A DNA stretch of 64,000 nt from an uncultured Cyclobacteriaceae bacterium (GTDB taxonomy: Bacteria; Bacteroidota; Bacteroidia; Cytophagales; Cyclobacteriaceae): NCBI GenBank assembly GCA_937146645.1, contig CAKZRQ010000056.1, positions 1 through 64,000 on the forward strand, given 5' to 3'. The position numbers and the translations under genes were made by a program. The notes beneath the pieces were generated by a model. It saw nothing but the letters and a program-made list of their open reading frames with translations. It was not told the DNA's origin and did no database searches. Positions within the stretch are counted from its first letter, which is position 1. Each line of letters begins with the position of its first letter. Below, one piece after another: positions 22,520-33,399 of this stretch.

Positions 22520-24643
22520 ATGGCTAAGAGAGATTTAAAATTCACCAGAAACATCGGTATTGCTGCACACATCGATGCAGGTAAGACGACTACTACCGAG
22601 AGAATTCTTTTTTACTCTGGTGTGTCTCACAAAATTGGTGAGGTACACGACGGAGCTGCGACCATGGACTGGATGGCGCAAGAGCAGGAGAGAGGTATTA
22701 CTATTACTTCCGCTGCTACTACTGTATTTTGGAATTATAGAGATCAAAAATACCAAATCAATATCATCGATACTCCAGGACACGTGGACTTCACCGTTGA
22801 AGTAAACAGATCCCTAAGAGTTCTAGATGGTCTTGTCTTCCTTTTCAGTGCTGTGGATGGTGTTGAGCCACAGTCTGAAACTAACTGGCGATTAGCTGAT
22901 AACTATAAAGTAGCACGAATTGGATTCGTGAATAAGATGGACCGAGCTGGCGCAAACTTCCTTGAGGTTTGTAAGCAAGTAAAGGAAATGCTAGGAAGCT
23001 ATGCAGTTCCATTGCAGTTGCCTATCGGTGCTGAAGATAAATTCAAAGGTGTTGTTGATTTGATTAACAACAGAGCCATCGTTTGGAACGAGCAGGATAT
23101 GGGAATGACCTACGAAGAAGTAGATATTCCAGAGGACATGGTCGACGACGTGGCAGAGTGGAGAGAGCACTTGCTAGAGGCAGTGGCTGACTACGATGAG
23201 AGTTTAATGGAGAAGTTCTTTGACGATCCAGATTCTATCACAGAAGCAGAGATTCTTACTGCACTTCGTCAGGCGACTATCGACATGAAGATCGTTCCTA
23301 TGGTTTGTGGTTCTTCTTTCAAGAACAAAGGAGTTCAAACCATGCTTGACCTGGTAATGGAAATTCTTCCTTCTCCACTTGATAAGGATGATATCATCGC
23401 TACAGACCTTAACGATGAGGAAACTGAGGTTGCTATCTCTCCAAGCGAGGACGAGCCATTTGCTGGACTTGCATTTAAGATTGCTACTGACCCATTCGTA
23501 GGTAGACTTTGTTTCGTAAGAGCTTACTCTGGAGTACTTGAGTCTGGTTCTTATGTATTCAACAGCCGATCTGGAAATAAGGAGAGAATCTCTAGAGTAT
23601 TCCAGATGCACGCGAATAAGCAAAACCAAATCGAAGCTTTAAGAGCTGGAGATATTGGTGCGGTTGTAGGATTTAAGGATATCAAGACTGGAGATACGCT
23701 TTGCCATGAGCAGAGAAAAGTAGTTCTGGAATCTATGATCTTCCCTGATCCTGTGATTGGATATGCTATCGAGCCTAAGACTCAGGCGGACGTGGATAAG
23801 CTAGGTATGGCTATCGCAAAGCTTGTAGAAGAAGATCCAACTCTTCAGGTGAATACGGATCACGAAACTGGTCAGACTATCCTAAGAGGTATGGGTGAGC
23901 TTCACCTTGATATTATCATCGACCGTCTAAAGAGAGAGTTCAAAGTAGAGATCAATCAGGGTGCTCCTCAGGTTGCTTACAAAGAAGCTCTTTTCTCAAG
24001 TGTTGAGCATAAAGAAGTTTACAAGAAGCAGACTGGTGGTAAAGGTAAATTTGCCGACATCGTATTCGAAATTGGTCCTAAGCCAGAAGATCCAGAAACT
24101 GGAGAAATCAAGGCTGGTCTTGAATTCGAAAATGGTATCGTAGGTGGTGTGATTCCTAAGGAATTTATTCCATCCATCCAGAAAGGTTTTGCGGAAGCTA
24201 TGAAAAATGGTCCACTTGCTGGATACCCAATTGATTCCATGAAGGTGAGATTGTTCCATGGTTCCTTCCACGATGTCGATTCTGATGCTTTGTCATTCGA
24301 ATTGGCTGCAAGACTTGGATTCAAGGAAGCTGCAAGGCAGTGTAGCCCACAGTTGCTAGAGCCAATTATGGCTGTGGACGTAGTTACTCCTGATGAGTAT
24401 ACTGGTCCTATCACCGGTGACTTGAATAGAAGAAGAGGTTTGATGAAGGGTATGGATACTAAAGGAACTTCTTCTGTAATCAAGGCTGATGTTCCATTGT
24501 CAGAATTGTTCGGTTATATCACTGACCTTAGAACAATTACCTCTGGTAGAGCTACCGCATCATTGACATTCTCGCACTATGCGTCAGTGCCAAATAACAT
24601 CGCGGAATCTGTGATTGCTAACGTTAAAGGTGAGAAAGCCTAA
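22520..24643 (+). CDS. fusA: Elongation factor G
   Basis: 707 aa; [25 protein letters not shown]. Confidence 0.99.
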   Translation: MAKRDLKFTRNIGIAAHIDAGKTTTTERILFYSGVSHKIGEVHDGAATMDWMAQEQERGITITSAATTVFWNYRDQKYQINIIDTPGHVDFTVEVNRSLRVLDGLVFLFSAVDGVEPQSETNWRLADNYKVARIGFVNKMDRAGANFLEVCKQVKEMLGSYAVPLQLPIGAEDKFKGVVDLINNRAIVWNEQDMGMTYEEVDIPEDMVDDVAEWREHLLEAVADYDESLMEKFFDDPDSITEAEILTALRQATIDMKIVPMVCGSSFKNKGVQTMLDLVMEILPSPLDKDDIIATDLNDEETEVAISPSEDEPFAGLAFKIATDPFVGRLCFVRAYSGVLESGSYVFNSRSGNKERISRVFQMHANKQNQIEALRAGDIGAVVGFKDIKTGDTLCHEQRKVVLESMIFPDPVIGYAIEPKTQADVDKLGMAIAKLVEEDPTLQVNTDHETGQTILRGMGELHLDIIIDRLKREFKVEINQGAPQVAYKEALFSSVEHKEVYKKQTGGKGKFADIVFEIGPKPEDPETGEIKAGLEFENGIVGGVIPKEFIPSIQKGFAEAMKNGPLAGYPIDSMKVRLFHGSFHDVDSDALSFELAARLGFKEAARQCSPQLLEPIMAVDVVTPDEYTGPITGDLNRRRGLMKGMDTKGTSSVIKADVPLSELFGYITDLRTITSGRATASLTFSHYASVPNNIAESVIANVKGEKA

Positions 24644-24654
24644 ACAATATTGAG

Positions 24655-24960
24655 ATGAATCAGAAAATCAGAATAAAACTAAAATCATACGATCATAGCC
24701 TGGTGGATAAGTCATCAGAGAAGATTGTGAAGGCTGTAAAATCTACAGGAGCTGTTGTAGTTGGGCCAATTCCTTTGCCAACAAAAAAAGAGAAGTTTAC
24801 TGTGCTTAAGTCGCCACACGTAAACAAGAAGGCAAGAGACCAATATCAGCTTTGTACTTACAAAAGATTGGTAGACATCTACTCTAACAGTTCTAAGACT
24901 GTGGACGCTTTGATGAAGATCGAACTTCCAAGTGGTGTGGATGTAGAAATCAAAGTTTGA
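24655..24960 (+). CDS. rpsJ: 30S ribosomal protein S10
   Basis: [45 protein letters not shown]. Confidence 0.99.
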   Translation: MNQKIRIKLKSYDHSLVDKSSEKIVKAVKSTGAVVVGPIPLPTKKEKFTVLKSPHVNKKARDQYQLCTYKRLVDIYSNSSKTVDALMKIELPSGVDVEIKV

Positions 24961-24982
24961 TTTCACCTGAAATTTCAATCAG

Positions 24983-25016
24983 AAAGACCTGAGTTTTTGC
25001 TCAGGTCTTTTCTTTT
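24983..25016 (+). terminator. Terminator after rpsJ
   Basis: AAGACCTGAG-TTTTTG-CTCAGGTCTT followed by TTC/TTTT. Confidence 0.8.
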
Positions 25017-25113
25017 GTCCTCCGGACAAAGCTCCTGGAATCCCAACCTTCTCAAATGTTTGGGAAGTGGGCCAAAAAAGCTGGGAATCAGGGGAAAATA
25101 AAGTAAGGGGTGT

Positions 25114-25143
25114 TTGTTACAGAATTTTATTTCAGTAACTTTG
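25114..25143 (+). promoter_or_regulatory. Bacteroidota-type promoter for the rplC-rplQ superoperon
   Basis: TTG (25114-25116), 19-nt spacer, TAACTTTG (25136-25143). Confidence 0.78.
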
Positions 25144-25204
25144 CAGTCCTTAAAAAGGGCTCACGCGTCTAATCGCTTGAGAATTATCAAATTATCTTAT
25201 TAAG

Positions 25205-25837
25205 ATGTCTGGTATAATTGGAAAAAAAGTAGGAATGACTAGCATTTTTAGTGCCGATGGACGTAACGTCGCATGCACGCTAATAGAAGCTGGTCCTTGC
25301 GTAGTGACGCAAGTAAAAAACGTTGAAACAGACGGGTACAGCGCTGTGCAACTAGGGTATGGTGAGCGTAAAGAAAAAAATACGCCTAAGCCATTGATCG
25401 GTCATTTCAAAAAGGCCGGTACTACTCCTAAGCATAAGGTTGTTGAGTTCCGTGATTTCCGGGTCGAGTTTGAAGGCCAGGTAGATCTAGGAGCTACTGT
25501 GAAGTCTGATGAAGTATTCAAGGAGGGTGACTTCGTGGATGCTATCGGAACTTCAAAAGGTAAAGGTTTCCAAGGTGTAGTTAAACGTCATGGTTTTGGT
25601 GGTGTGGGTGGATCCACTCACGGTCAGCACAACAGACAGAGACACCCTGGATCGATTGGTGCTTGTTCTTGGCCTTCCCGAGTATTTAAGGGATTGAGAA
25701 TGGCTGGAAGAATGGGTGGCGACAGGGTAAAGGTCATCAATCTTAAGGTGATGAAAATCTATCCTGAGAAGAATCTTCTTTTAGTATCTGGCTCAGTTCC
25801 AGGTCCTAAAAATTCTTATGTAATTCTAGAGAAATAA
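25205..25837 (+). CDS. rplC: 50S ribosomal protein L3
   Basis: [38 protein letters not shown]. Confidence 0.99.
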   Translation: MSGIIGKKVGMTSIFSADGRNVACTLIEAGPCVVTQVKNVETDGYSAVQLGYGERKEKNTPKPLIGHFKKAGTTPKHKVVEFRDFRVEFEGQVDLGATVKSDEVFKEGDFVDAIGTSKGKGFQGVVKRHGFGGVGGSTHGQHNRQRHPGSIGACSWPSRVFKGLRMAGRMGGDRVKVINLKVMKIYPEKNLLLVSGSVPGPKNSYVILEK

Positions 25838-25840
25838 GCC

Positions 25841-26470
25841 ATGGAATTAGCAGTAATCAATCAACAAGGAGAAGATACCGGAAGAAAGGTTAGCCTTTCT
25901 GAGGAAATTTTCGGGATCGAACCAAACGATCACGCGATATATCTAGACGTAAAGCAGTACCTGGCTAACCAAAGACAGGGAACGCATAAGTCTAAGGAAA
26001 GAAACGAAATTGCTGGATCTACTAAAAAGATCAAAAAGCAAAAGGGTACAGGTACGGCGAGAGCTGGTTCTATCAAGTCTCCTCTTTTCAGAGGTGGAGG
26101 TAGAATCTTCGGTCCTAGACCAAGAAACTATTCTTTCAAATTGAACAAGAAGTTGAAGCAATTGGCTAGAAAGTCAGCTTTGACTTACAAGGTTCAAGAA
26201 GAAAGCCTTACCATTTTAGAGAACCTTACTTTGGATTCTCCAAAGACCAAGGACTATTTGAACGTATTGAACGGATTGTCTCTAGCAGACAAGAAGACAT
26301 TGGTTGTTTTGCCAGAGGCAAATAAGAATGTGTACCTATCTAGTAGGAACCTACCAAAGTCTCAAGTAGTCACTGTGAATGACGTAAATACTTACCAGGT
26401 GCTTCATGCTGATCAGCTAGTGCTTTGCGAAGGGTCTGTGAGTATGTTGGAAACCATTTTATCGAAATAA
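25841..26470 (+). CDS. rplD: 50S ribosomal protein L4
   Basis: [39 protein letters not shown]. Confidence 0.98.
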   Translation: MELAVINQQGEDTGRKVSLSEEIFGIEPNDHAIYLDVKQYLANQRQGTHKSKERNEIAGSTKKIKKQKGTGTARAGSIKSPLFRGGGRIFGPRPRNYSFKLNKKLKQLARKSALTYKVQEESLTILENLTLDSPKTKDYLNVLNGLSLADKKTLVVLPEANKNVYLSSRNLPKSQVVTVNDVNTYQVLHADQLVLCEGSVSMLETILSK

Positions 26471-26474
26471 GACA

Positions 26475-26762
26475 ATGGATATTCTAAAGCAGCCCATAAT
26501 TACAGAGAAGGTTTCAGCCATGAATGAAGGTGGCGTTTACGGATTCGTGGTAGAGAAGACTGCCAAGAAGCCAGAAATCAAAGCAGCTGTAGAAAAAGCA
26601 TATGGTGTAAAAGTAGTATCTGTAAGAACTATGCGCTATGCCGCAAAGAAGAAGACAAGATACACAAAGAGCCAGATCGTATCAGGATTCACCAATTCCT
26701 TCAAGAAGGCAATGGTAGAAGTCGCTGAGGGAGATGTAATTGATTTTTACGGAGAAGTTTAA
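26475..26762 (+). CDS. rplW: 50S ribosomal protein L23
   Basis: MDILKQPIITEKVSAMNEGG... between L4 and L2. Confidence 0.98.
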   Translation: MDILKQPIITEKVSAMNEGGVYGFVVEKTAKKPEIKAAVEKAYGVKVVSVRTMRYAAKKKTRYTKSQIVSGFTNSFKKAMVEVAEGDVIDFYGEV

Positions 26763-26775
26763 TTGAATCAGTATC

Positions 26776-27600
26776 ATGGCAATTAAAAAAATGAATCCGA
26801 TTACTCCTGGAACGAGATTTAGAGTCGCTCCGGCATTTGACGAGATTACCAAGTCTACGCCAGAGAAGTCTCTTCTTGCTCCATTGAAGAAATCAGGAGG
26901 TAGAAATAATCAAGGCAAAATGACCCAGCGAAATATCGGTGGTGGTCATAAGAGAAGACTACGTGTAGTAGACTTCAAGAGAAATAAGTTTGACGTACCT
27001 GCTACTGTAAAAGGTATCGAGTATGATCCAAACAGAACTGCTCGTCTGGCGCTATTGTATTACGCGGATGGAGCGAAAGCCTATATTATCGCACCGGAAG
27101 GTTTGCAAGTTGGACAAACAGTGATTTCCGGAGAGAAAGTAGCACCTGAAGTAGGTAATGCTATGCCAATGATGAATATTCCTTTGGGTACAATTGTGCA
27201 CAATGTGGAATTGAAGCCTGGTAAAGGAGCTGCAATGGTTAGAAGCGCCGGAGGATATGCACAGATCGTAGCTCGTGAGGGTAAGTATGTGACGGTTAAA
27301 CTTCCATCTGGTGAGATGAGATTGGTACTTGGCGTATGTATGGCCACTATCGGATCTGTTTCCAATGCTGACCACATGAACGTGGTTCTTGGTAAAGCAG
27401 GTAGAAAGAGATGGTTAGGTGCACGACCAAGAGTAAGGGGTGTAGCTATGAACCCTGTCGATCACCCAATGGGTGGTGGTGAAGGACGTTCATCAGGTGG
27501 TCACCCAAGATCCAGAACTGGCGTTTTGGCAAAGGGTAAGAAGACCAGAGCACGCAAGAAGTATTCAAACAAATTCATCATCAGCAAAAGATCTAAATAA
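26776..27600 (+). CDS. rplB: 50S ribosomal protein L2
   Basis: [27 protein letters not shown]. Confidence 0.99.
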   Translation: MAIKKMNPITPGTRFRVAPAFDEITKSTPEKSLLAPLKKSGGRNNQGKMTQRNIGGGHKRRLRVVDFKRNKFDVPATVKGIEYDPNRTARLALLYYADGAKAYIIAPEGLQVGQTVISGEKVAPEVGNAMPMMNIPLGTIVHNVELKPGKGAAMVRSAGGYAQIVAREGKYVTVKLPSGEMRLVLGVCMATIGSVSNADHMNVVLGKAGRKRWLGARPRVRGVAMNPVDHPMGGGEGRSSGGHPRSRTGVLAKGKKTRARKKYSNKFIISKRSK

Positions 27601-27602
27601 TC

Positions 27603-27881
27603 ATGGCACGATCATTAAAAAAAGGTCCTTATATCGAGCATCATTTGGTGAAGAAAGTGGATGTGATGAACGAGTCAGGCAAGAAATCTGTCATCAAGAC
27701 TTGGTCAAGAAGATCCATGATCTCTCCAGACTTCGTAGGACATACCTTCGCTGTGCATAATGGAAATAAGTTTATTCCAGTATTCGTCACAGACAACATG
27801 GTAGGTCACAAGCTAGGTGAATTTGCTCCTACCAGAAACTTCAGAGGGCACATTGCTAAAAAAGATAAAGGAAAGAGATAA
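27603..27881 (+). CDS. rpsS: 30S ribosomal protein S19
   Basis: [19 protein letters not shown]...[22 protein letters not shown]. Confidence 0.99.
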   Translation: MARSLKKGPYIEHHLVKKVDVMNESGKKSVIKTWSRRSMISPDFVGHTFAVHNGNKFIPVFVTDNMVGHKLGEFAPTRNFRGHIAKKDKGKR

Positions 27882-27883
27882 TC

Positions 27884-28282
27884 ATGGAAGCAATAGCAAG
27901 ATTAAATAATGTTCCTACCTCTACACGAAAGATGCGACTTGTCGCTGATTTGGTGAGAGGGAAAAGAGTAGGTCAGGCACTTAGCATCCTTAAGTTCACT
28001 CCTAACCAGGGAGCTGCTAGACTTGAGAAGCTTTTGTTGTCCGCAGTGGCCAACTGGCAGGCAAAGAATCCAGACGAGAAGCTGGAGGATGCTGACTTGT
28101 ATATCAAAACGATCATGGTAGACGGTGGTAGAATGCTTAAGCGTTTGAGACCAGCTCCTCAGGGTCGTGGACATAGAATTCGCAAAAGATCTAATCATGT
28201 CACTCTAGTCGTGGACGCATTTAATGTGCCAGTCGAAGACGTGACCGCTGATGAAGTTGAAACAAACGAAAAGGCAAATTAA
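27884..28282 (+). CDS. rplV: 50S ribosomal protein L22
   Basis: [29 protein letters not shown]...[24 protein letters not shown]. Confidence 0.98.
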   Translation: MEAIARLNNVPTSTRKMRLVADLVRGKRVGQALSILKFTPNQGAARLEKLLLSAVANWQAKNPDEKLEDADLYIKTIMVDGGRMLKRLRPAPQGRGHRIRKRSNHVTLVVDAFNVPVEDVTADEVETNEKAN

Positions 28283-28290
28283 AAGAGACC

Positions 28291-29019
28291 ATGGGACAAA
28301 AGATTAACCCAATAGGATTTAGACTTGGCGTAGTGAAAGGCTGGGACTCCAACTGGTACGGTGGGAGAAACTTTGCTGACAAGCTATTCGAAGATCAGAA
28401 AATCCGTAAATACGTCCTTGCCAGAATCCCTAAGGGAGGTATATCTAAGGTGATCATTGAGCGTACGCTCAAAAGAATTACGCTTACGGTACACACTGCT
28501 CGTCCGGGTGTAGTAATTGGTAAAGGCGGAGCCGAAGTAGACAAGCTTAAAGAAGAGTTGAAGAAGCTTACTGGCAAAGATATTCAGATCAATATCTTTG
28601 AAATTAAGCGTCCTGAATTGGATGCTAAGCTAGTAGGTGAATCTATCGCATCTCAGCTTCAAGCTAGGATCTCCTTCCGAAGAGCCATGAAGCAGGCGAT
28701 CGCAGCTTCCATGAGAGTAGGTGCCGAAGGTATCAAAATCAAACTATCTGGAAGACTAGGTGGTGCTGAAATGGCTAGATCTGAAATGTATAAGGAGGGT
28801 AGAATTCCTCTTCATACACTAAGAGCAGACATTGACTATGCAGTATCTGAAGCTTTGACTGTCTATGGAATCATAGGTATCAAAGTGTGGATATTCAAAG
28901 GAGAAGTATATGGTAAGAGAGATCTCTCTCCTAACCAAGGTTCGGCTAATGATCCAAAGGGAGGAAGAAACGCTGGTCCAAAGCGTGACGGAGCTCCAAG
29001 ACGTAGAAGAAGAAATTAA
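28291..29019 (+). CDS. rpsC: 30S ribosomal protein S3
   Basis: [25 protein letters not shown]. Confidence 0.99.
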   Translation: MGQKINPIGFRLGVVKGWDSNWYGGRNFADKLFEDQKIRKYVLARIPKGGISKVIIERTLKRITLTVHTARPGVVIGKGGAEVDKLKEELKKLTGKDIQINIFEIKRPELDAKLVGESIASQLQARISFRRAMKQAIAASMRVGAEGIKIKLSGRLGGAEMARSEMYKEGRIPLHTLRADIDYAVSEALTVYGIIGIKVWIFKGEVYGKRDLSPNQGSANDPKGGRNAGPKRDGAPRRRRRN

Positions 29020-29042
29020 TTTCACCTGTTTATTGAGGAATC

Positions 29043-29462
29043 ATGTTACAGCCAAAAAGAACTAAATATAGAAAAATGCAGAAGGGCCGTGTCAAGGGCA
29101 TCGCGCAGAGAGGGCATACGCTTTCTTTCGGGAACTTTGGCATTAAGTCTCTTGAAGCAGGATGGATTACAGCTCGCCAGATTGAGGCGGCTCGTATTGC
29201 GATGACCAGGGCTATGAAGCGTGAAGGACAAGTTTGGATTAGAATTTTTCCAGACAAGCCTATCACTAAGAAGCCTGCAGAGGTTCGTATGGGTAAAGGA
29301 AAAGGTGCTCCAGAATATTGGGTAGCTCCTATCAAGCCAGGTACGATCTTGTTTGAAGCAACTGGTGTAAATATCGAAGCGGCTAGAGAAGCACTTCGAC
29401 TTGCACAGCAGAAGCTTCCGGTAAGTACAAAGTTTGTTGTTCGTAGAGATTACGTTGAATAG
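29043..29462 (+). CDS. rplP: 50S ribosomal protein L16
   Basis: [51 protein letters not shown]. Confidence 0.99.
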   Translation: MLQPKRTKYRKMQKGRVKGIAQRGHTLSFGNFGIKSLEAGWITARQIEAARIAMTRAMKREGQVWIRIFPDKPITKKPAEVRMGKGKGAPEYWVAPIKPGTILFEATGVNIEAAREALRLAQQKLPVSTKFVVRRDYVE

Positions 29463-29470
29463 TAGAACCT

Positions 29471-29653
29471 ATGAAAAATTCAGAAATCCGTTCACTTTCC
29501 GCAAGTGAGATCCAAGAGCGAATTGTCGCAGAGAAGGAGAACTTGACCAAACTACAGTTTGCTCATAACATTTCTCCAATCGAGAATCCAAATAGAATCC
29601 GCGAGTCAAAGCGTCTAATCGCAAGATTGAAGACGGAATTGACAGCCAAATAA
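29471..29653 (+). CDS. rpmC: 50S ribosomal protein L29
   Basis: MKNSEIRSLSASEIQERIVAEKENLTKLQFAHNISPIENPNRIRESKRLIARLKTEL. Confidence 0.97.
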   Translation: MKNSEIRSLSASEIQERIVAEKENLTKLQFAHNISPIENPNRIRESKRLIARLKTELTAK

Positions 29654-29672
29654 CTAGCTAATAGAAAATACA

Positions 29673-29936
29673 ATGGCTACGATTGAAAGAAATCTTCGTA
29701 AAGAAAGAATTGGTAAAGTGGTAAGTAACAAAATGGACAAGTCCATCACTGTGGCCGTAGAGCGTCGCAAGAAGCATGGAATCTATGGAAAGTTTGTTAC
29801 CAAAACTACCAAGTTTATGGCTCATGACGAGAAGAACGAATGTGCTCCTGGAGACATCGTCAAAATATCAGAAACTCGTCCGCTGAGTAAAAGCAAGCGT
29901 TGGAGATTAGTTGAAATTATTGAAAAGGCTAAGTAA
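29673..29936 (+). CDS. rpsQ: 30S ribosomal protein S17
   Basis: [37 protein letters not shown]. Confidence 0.98.
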   Translation: MATIERNLRKERIGKVVSNKMDKSITVAVERRKKHGIYGKFVTKTTKFMAHDEKNECAPGDIVKISETRPLSKSKRWRLVEIIEKAK

Positions 29937-29938
29937 TC

Positions 29939-30304
29939 ATGGTACAACAAGAATCCAGACTAAGTGTAGCGGATAACTCAGGTGCTAAAGAAGTACTTGT
30001 GATCCGAGTTTTGGGAGGAACCAAGAAGCGTTATGCCTCCATTGGAGACAAAGTAGTCGTGACAGTAAAGTCAGCCTCTTCCAGCAACATGAAAAAAGGA
30101 ACCGTTTCAAGAGCGGTAATCGTACGCACGAAAAAAGAAATAAGACGTAAAGATGGGTCTTATATTCGATTTGAGGATAATGCAGCTGTTTTACTAAACA
30201 ATAACGACGAGCCAAGAGGTACACGTATCTTCGGCCCTGTTGCTAGAGAGCTTAGAGAAAAGCAGTTTATGAAAATCGTTTCTTTAGCCCCTGAAGTACT
30301 GTAA
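29939..30304 (+). CDS. rplN: 50S ribosomal protein L14
   Basis: [37 protein letters not shown]. Confidence 0.99.
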   Translation: MVQQESRLSVADNSGAKEVLVIRVLGGTKKRYASIGDKVVVTVKSASSSNMKKGTVSRAVIVRTKKEIRRKDGSYIRFEDNAAVLLNNNDEPRGTRIFGPVARELREKQFMKIVSLAPEVL

Positions 30305-30306
30305 TC

Positions 30307-30645
30307 ATGGAAAGAAATAGTAAAGCAAAATTCCACATCAAAACTGGCGACACCGTCAAAGTGATCTCAGGAGATGATAAAGGAAAAACCGGAAAGGTAC
30401 TTTCTGTGGACACCAAGAAAAGAAGAGCATTTGTAGAAGGTCTTAACATGATTACTAAGCATGTGAAGCCAACTGCTGCAAAGCCTGAAGGTGGTATTGA
30501 TAAGAAAGAAGCCTCAATCGACATCAGTAACCTGATGCTCGTAGATCCTAAAACTGGCGACGCTACCAGAATCGGTCGTAAAGCTGGTGATAACGGTAAA
30601 CTAGTTAGATATTCTAAGAAAACAGGGGAGGTGATCAATGGCTAA
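30307..30645 (+). CDS. rplX: 50S ribosomal protein L24
   Basis: [41 protein letters not shown]; overlaps rplE by 8 nt. Confidence 0.98.
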   Translation: MERNSKAKFHIKTGDTVKVISGDDKGKTGKVLSVDTKKRRAFVEGLNMITKHVKPTAAKPEGGIDKKEASIDISNLMLVDPKTGDATRIGRKAGDNGKLVRYSKKTGEVING

Positions 30646-31198
30646 TCCTAGAATCAAAGCGAAGTACGTAGAAGAAATCGTACCAGCTCTTAAAGAGAAA
30701 TTTCAATACACTTCAGTAATGCAGGTGCCAAAGTTGAGCAAGATTGTGCTTAACAAAGGAATCGGCGCTGCTGTAGCGGATAAGAAATTGGTAGACCAGG
30801 GAGTGGAAGAGCTTTCACTTATCACAGGTCAGAGAGCCGTAGCTACTAAGGCAAAGAACTCTATCTCTAACTTTAAGCTTAGAGAGGGGATGCCTATCGG
30901 TGCTAAAGTGACTTTGAGAGGTGATAGAATGTTTGAATTCCTTGATCGTCTAATGACTGTAGCTCTTCCAAGAGTAAGAGACTTCAAAGGAATCTCTGAT
31001 AAGGGATTTGACGGAAGAGGAAACTACACTCTTGGGGTATCTGAGCAAATTATCTTCCCAGAGATCAGCATCGAAAAGGTGAACAGAATCTCAGGAATGG
31101 ATATCACATTTGTGACTACTGCAAATTCAGACGAGGAAAGCCTTGCGCTACTTAAAGCGTTTGGAATGCCTTTCGCTAACCAAAATAAAGAGAATTAA
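30638..31198 (+). CDS. rplE: 50S ribosomal protein L5
   Basis: [61 protein letters not shown]. Confidence 0.99.
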   Translation: MANPRIKAKYVEEIVPALKEKFQYTSVMQVPKLSKIVLNKGIGAAVADKKLVDQGVEELSLITGQRAVATKAKNSISNFKLREGMPIGAKVTLRGDRMFEFLDRLMTVALPRVRDFKGISDKGFDGRGNYTLGVSEQIIFPEISIEKVNRISGMDITFVTTANSDEESLALLKAFGMPFANQNKEN

Positions 31199-31200
31199 TC

Positions 31201-31470
31201 ATGGCAAGAGAGTCAATCAAAGCACGTGAAAGAAAGAGAGAGCGATTGGTAGCCAAGTATGCCAAGAAAAGAGCCGAGCTAAAAGCTGCTGGTGATTACG
31301 AGGCGCTTGACAAGCTTCCAAAGAATGCTTCTCCCGTAAGACTTCATAACAGATGTAAACTGACTGGTAGACCTAAGGGCTACATGAGAAAGTTTGGGAT
31401 CAACAGAGTTACTTTCAGAGAAATGGCCGCTAATGGCGAGATCCCTGGAGTAACGAAGTCTAGCTGGTAA
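31201..31470 (+). CDS. rpsN: 30S ribosomal protein S14 (zinc-independent form)
   Basis: 89 aa; [40 protein letters not shown]; no CxxC pairs. Confidence 0.98.
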   Translation: MARESIKARERKRERLVAKYAKKRAELKAAGDYEALDKLPKNASPVRLHNRCKLTGRPKGYMRKFGINRVTFREMAANGEIPGVTKSSW

Positions 31471-31507
31471 AATAGCGACAGTAGTTTTTATAATAAGAAT
31501 CAATTCG

Positions 31508-31534
31508 TAACTTTGCCCCCCGTTTGGGCGGAGC
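31508..31534 (+). promoter_or_regulatory. Candidate internal promoter -7 element plus GC-rich stem-loop upstream of rpsH
   Basis: TAACTTTG (31508-31515) followed by GCCCCCC-GTTT-GGGCGGAGC; no good -33 TTG at the right spacing. Confidence 0.5.
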
Positions 31535-31549
31535 TAGACTTAAAAGAAA

Positions 31550-31945
31550 ATGACAGATCCAATAGCTGACTATCTTACTCGATTGAGAAATGCCATCAAG
31601 GCATCTCATCGAATCGTGGAGATTCCTGCTTCTAATTTGAAAAAGGAAATCACGAAAGTATTGCATGATAAAGGATACATCCAGAATTATAAATTCGAAG
31701 AAAATGGGCCTCAGGGTACCATTAAGATTGCTTTGAAGTATAATCCTGCTACCAAAAAGAATGCAATCGTAAGCCTGCAGAGAGTGAGTACTCCAGGCTT
31801 AAGAAAATATGTAAAACATACCGAACTTCCTCGCGTGATCAACGGTCTTGGAGTAGCAGTAATCTCTACCTCTAAAGGTGTGATGACTGACAAAGAAGCC
31901 AGAGTTGAAGGTGTAGGTGGTGAAGTTCTTTGCTACGTTTATTAA
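31550..31945 (+). CDS. rpsH: 30S ribosomal protein S8
   Basis: MTDPIADYLTRLRNAIKASHRIVEIPASNLKKEITKVLHDKGYI. Confidence 0.99.
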   Translation: MTDPIADYLTRLRNAIKASHRIVEIPASNLKKEITKVLHDKGYIQNYKFEENGPQGTIKIALKYNPATKKNAIVSLQRVSTPGLRKYVKHTELPRVINGLGVAVISTSKGVMTDKEARVEGVGGEVLCYVY

Positions 31946-31954
31946 TAAACACTC

Positions 31955-32512
31955 ATGTCTAGAATAGGTAAAAAACCAATAGATCTACCCAGCGGTGTTA
32001 CTGTAGACGTGTCAGCTCAAGGGCTGGTCACTGTTAAAGGTCCAAAGGGTACGCTTACGCAGGATGTTCATCCGGACATCGCTGTGAAAGTAGAAGAAAA
32101 CCAGGTGGTTTTGGAAAGACCAACTGAGTCAAAGAGACATAAGTCATTTCACGGGCTATACAGATCTCTGATCAACAACGCTGTTGTGGGAGTTTCTGAA
32201 GGGTACGAGAAGAAGATTGAACTTGTGGGTGTAGGTTATAAAGCATCAAATGCCGGTCAGGTACTTGAGCTTAACCTAGGTTACTCTCACAACATTTTCT
32301 TTGCTCTTCCAGAAGAGATCAAAGTAGCAACTGAAACTGTTAAGGGTAAGAATCCAATTATTACACTTAATGGAAATGACAAGGAATTGATCGGGCAGGT
32401 AGCTGCTAAGATCAAGAGCCTGAGAAAAGTCGAGCCATACAAAGGAAAAGGTGTGCGCTTCGTCGGTGAGCAAATTAGACGTAAGGCTGGTAAAACTGCC
32501 GCTAAAAAATAA
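31955..32512 (+). CDS. rplF: 50S ribosomal protein L6
   Basis: MSRIGKKPIDLPSGVTVDV...VTVKGPKGTL. Confidence 0.99.
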   Translation: MSRIGKKPIDLPSGVTVDVSAQGLVTVKGPKGTLTQDVHPDIAVKVEENQVVLERPTESKRHKSFHGLYRSLINNAVVGVSEGYEKKIELVGVGYKASNAGQVLELNLGYSHNIFFALPEEIKVATETVKGKNPIITLNGNDKELIGQVAAKIKSLRKVEPYKGKGVRFVGEQIRRKAGKTAAKK

Positions 32513-32518
32513 TAGGTT

Positions 32519-32869
32519 ATGGCATTTAATAAGAATTCCAGAAGACTTAGAATCAAGCAGGGTATCAGAAAGAAGATTTCTGGTACTGATTCCAGACCTA
32601 GACTATCTGTATTCAAAAGTAACTCAGGTATCTACGCTCAATTGGTTGATGATCTTAAGGGTCATACATTGGTACAGGCATCTTCAAAAGAGCTTGGTGC
32701 TAAAGAAAATGTAAAGGTTGACGTTTCTAAAGAGGTAGGAAAGAAGCTTGCTGAGCGAGCGGTAGCTGCCGGAGTGAACGAAGTAGTGTTTGACAGAAAC
32801 GGATACTTGTACCATGGTAATGTGAAAGCTTTGGCCGACGGAGCCAGAGAAGGAGGCCTTAAATTTTAA
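32519..32869 (+). CDS. rplR: 50S ribosomal protein L18
   Basis: RPRLSVFKSNSGIYAQLVDDLKGHTLVQASS...VFDRNGYLYHGNVKALADGAREGGLKF. Confidence 0.99.
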   Translation: MAFNKNSRRLRIKQGIRKKISGTDSRPRLSVFKSNSGIYAQLVDDLKGHTLVQASSKELGAKENVKVDVSKEVGKKLAERAVAAGVNEVVFDRNGYLYHGNVKALADGAREGGLKF

Positions 32870-32875
32870 TCAAAG

Positions 32876-33394
32876 ATGTCTGAACTAAGAAAAAAGCCTA
32901 TCAGGGCTACAGATACAGAGCTTAAAGAAAAAGTCGTTGCTATAAACAGAGTAGCGAAAGTAGTTAAGGGTGGTCGTAGATTCTCCTTCTCAGCTATCGT
33001 TGTTGTAGGTGACGGAGACGGTGTAGTAGGTTACGGATTGGGTAAAGCCAATGAGGTGACTGATGCTATCACTAAAGGTATCGAAGATGCTAAGAAAAAC
33101 TTGGTGAGGGTACCAGTACTTAAGGGTACTATTCCTCACGAGCAGATTGGCAAATATGGTGGAGGTTTTGTTTTGATTAAGCCTGCAGCTCCTGGTACTG
33201 GTGTAATCGCCGGTGGTGCGATGCGTGCGGTACTTGAAAGTGCTGGTGTAACTGACGTACTTGCCAAGTCGAAAGGTTCTTCTAATCCACATAACGTGGT
33301 GAAGGCAACCATCCATGCTTTGACTCACTTGAGAGATGCAATTGCTGTTTCACAGCAAAGAGGAGTAAAAATGGCTAAGGTATTTAACGGTTAA
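32876..33394 (+). CDS. rpsE: 30S ribosomal protein S5
   Basis: [37 protein letters not shown]. Confidence 0.99.
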   Translation: MSELRKKPIRATDTELKEKVVAINRVAKVVKGGRRFSFSAIVVVGDGDGVVGYGLGKANEVTDAITKGIEDAKKNLVRVPVLKGTIPHEQIGKYGGGFVLIKPAAPGTGVIAGGAMRAVLESAGVTDVLAKSKGSSNPHNVVKATIHALTHLRDAIAVSQQRGVKMAKVFNG

Positions 33395-33399
33395 GAATC

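Noticed and set aside
24968-24977. TGAAATTTCA palindrome after rpsJ
   Set aside because: Only 10 bp of AT-rich sequence directly next to a terminator; expected by chance at this composition.
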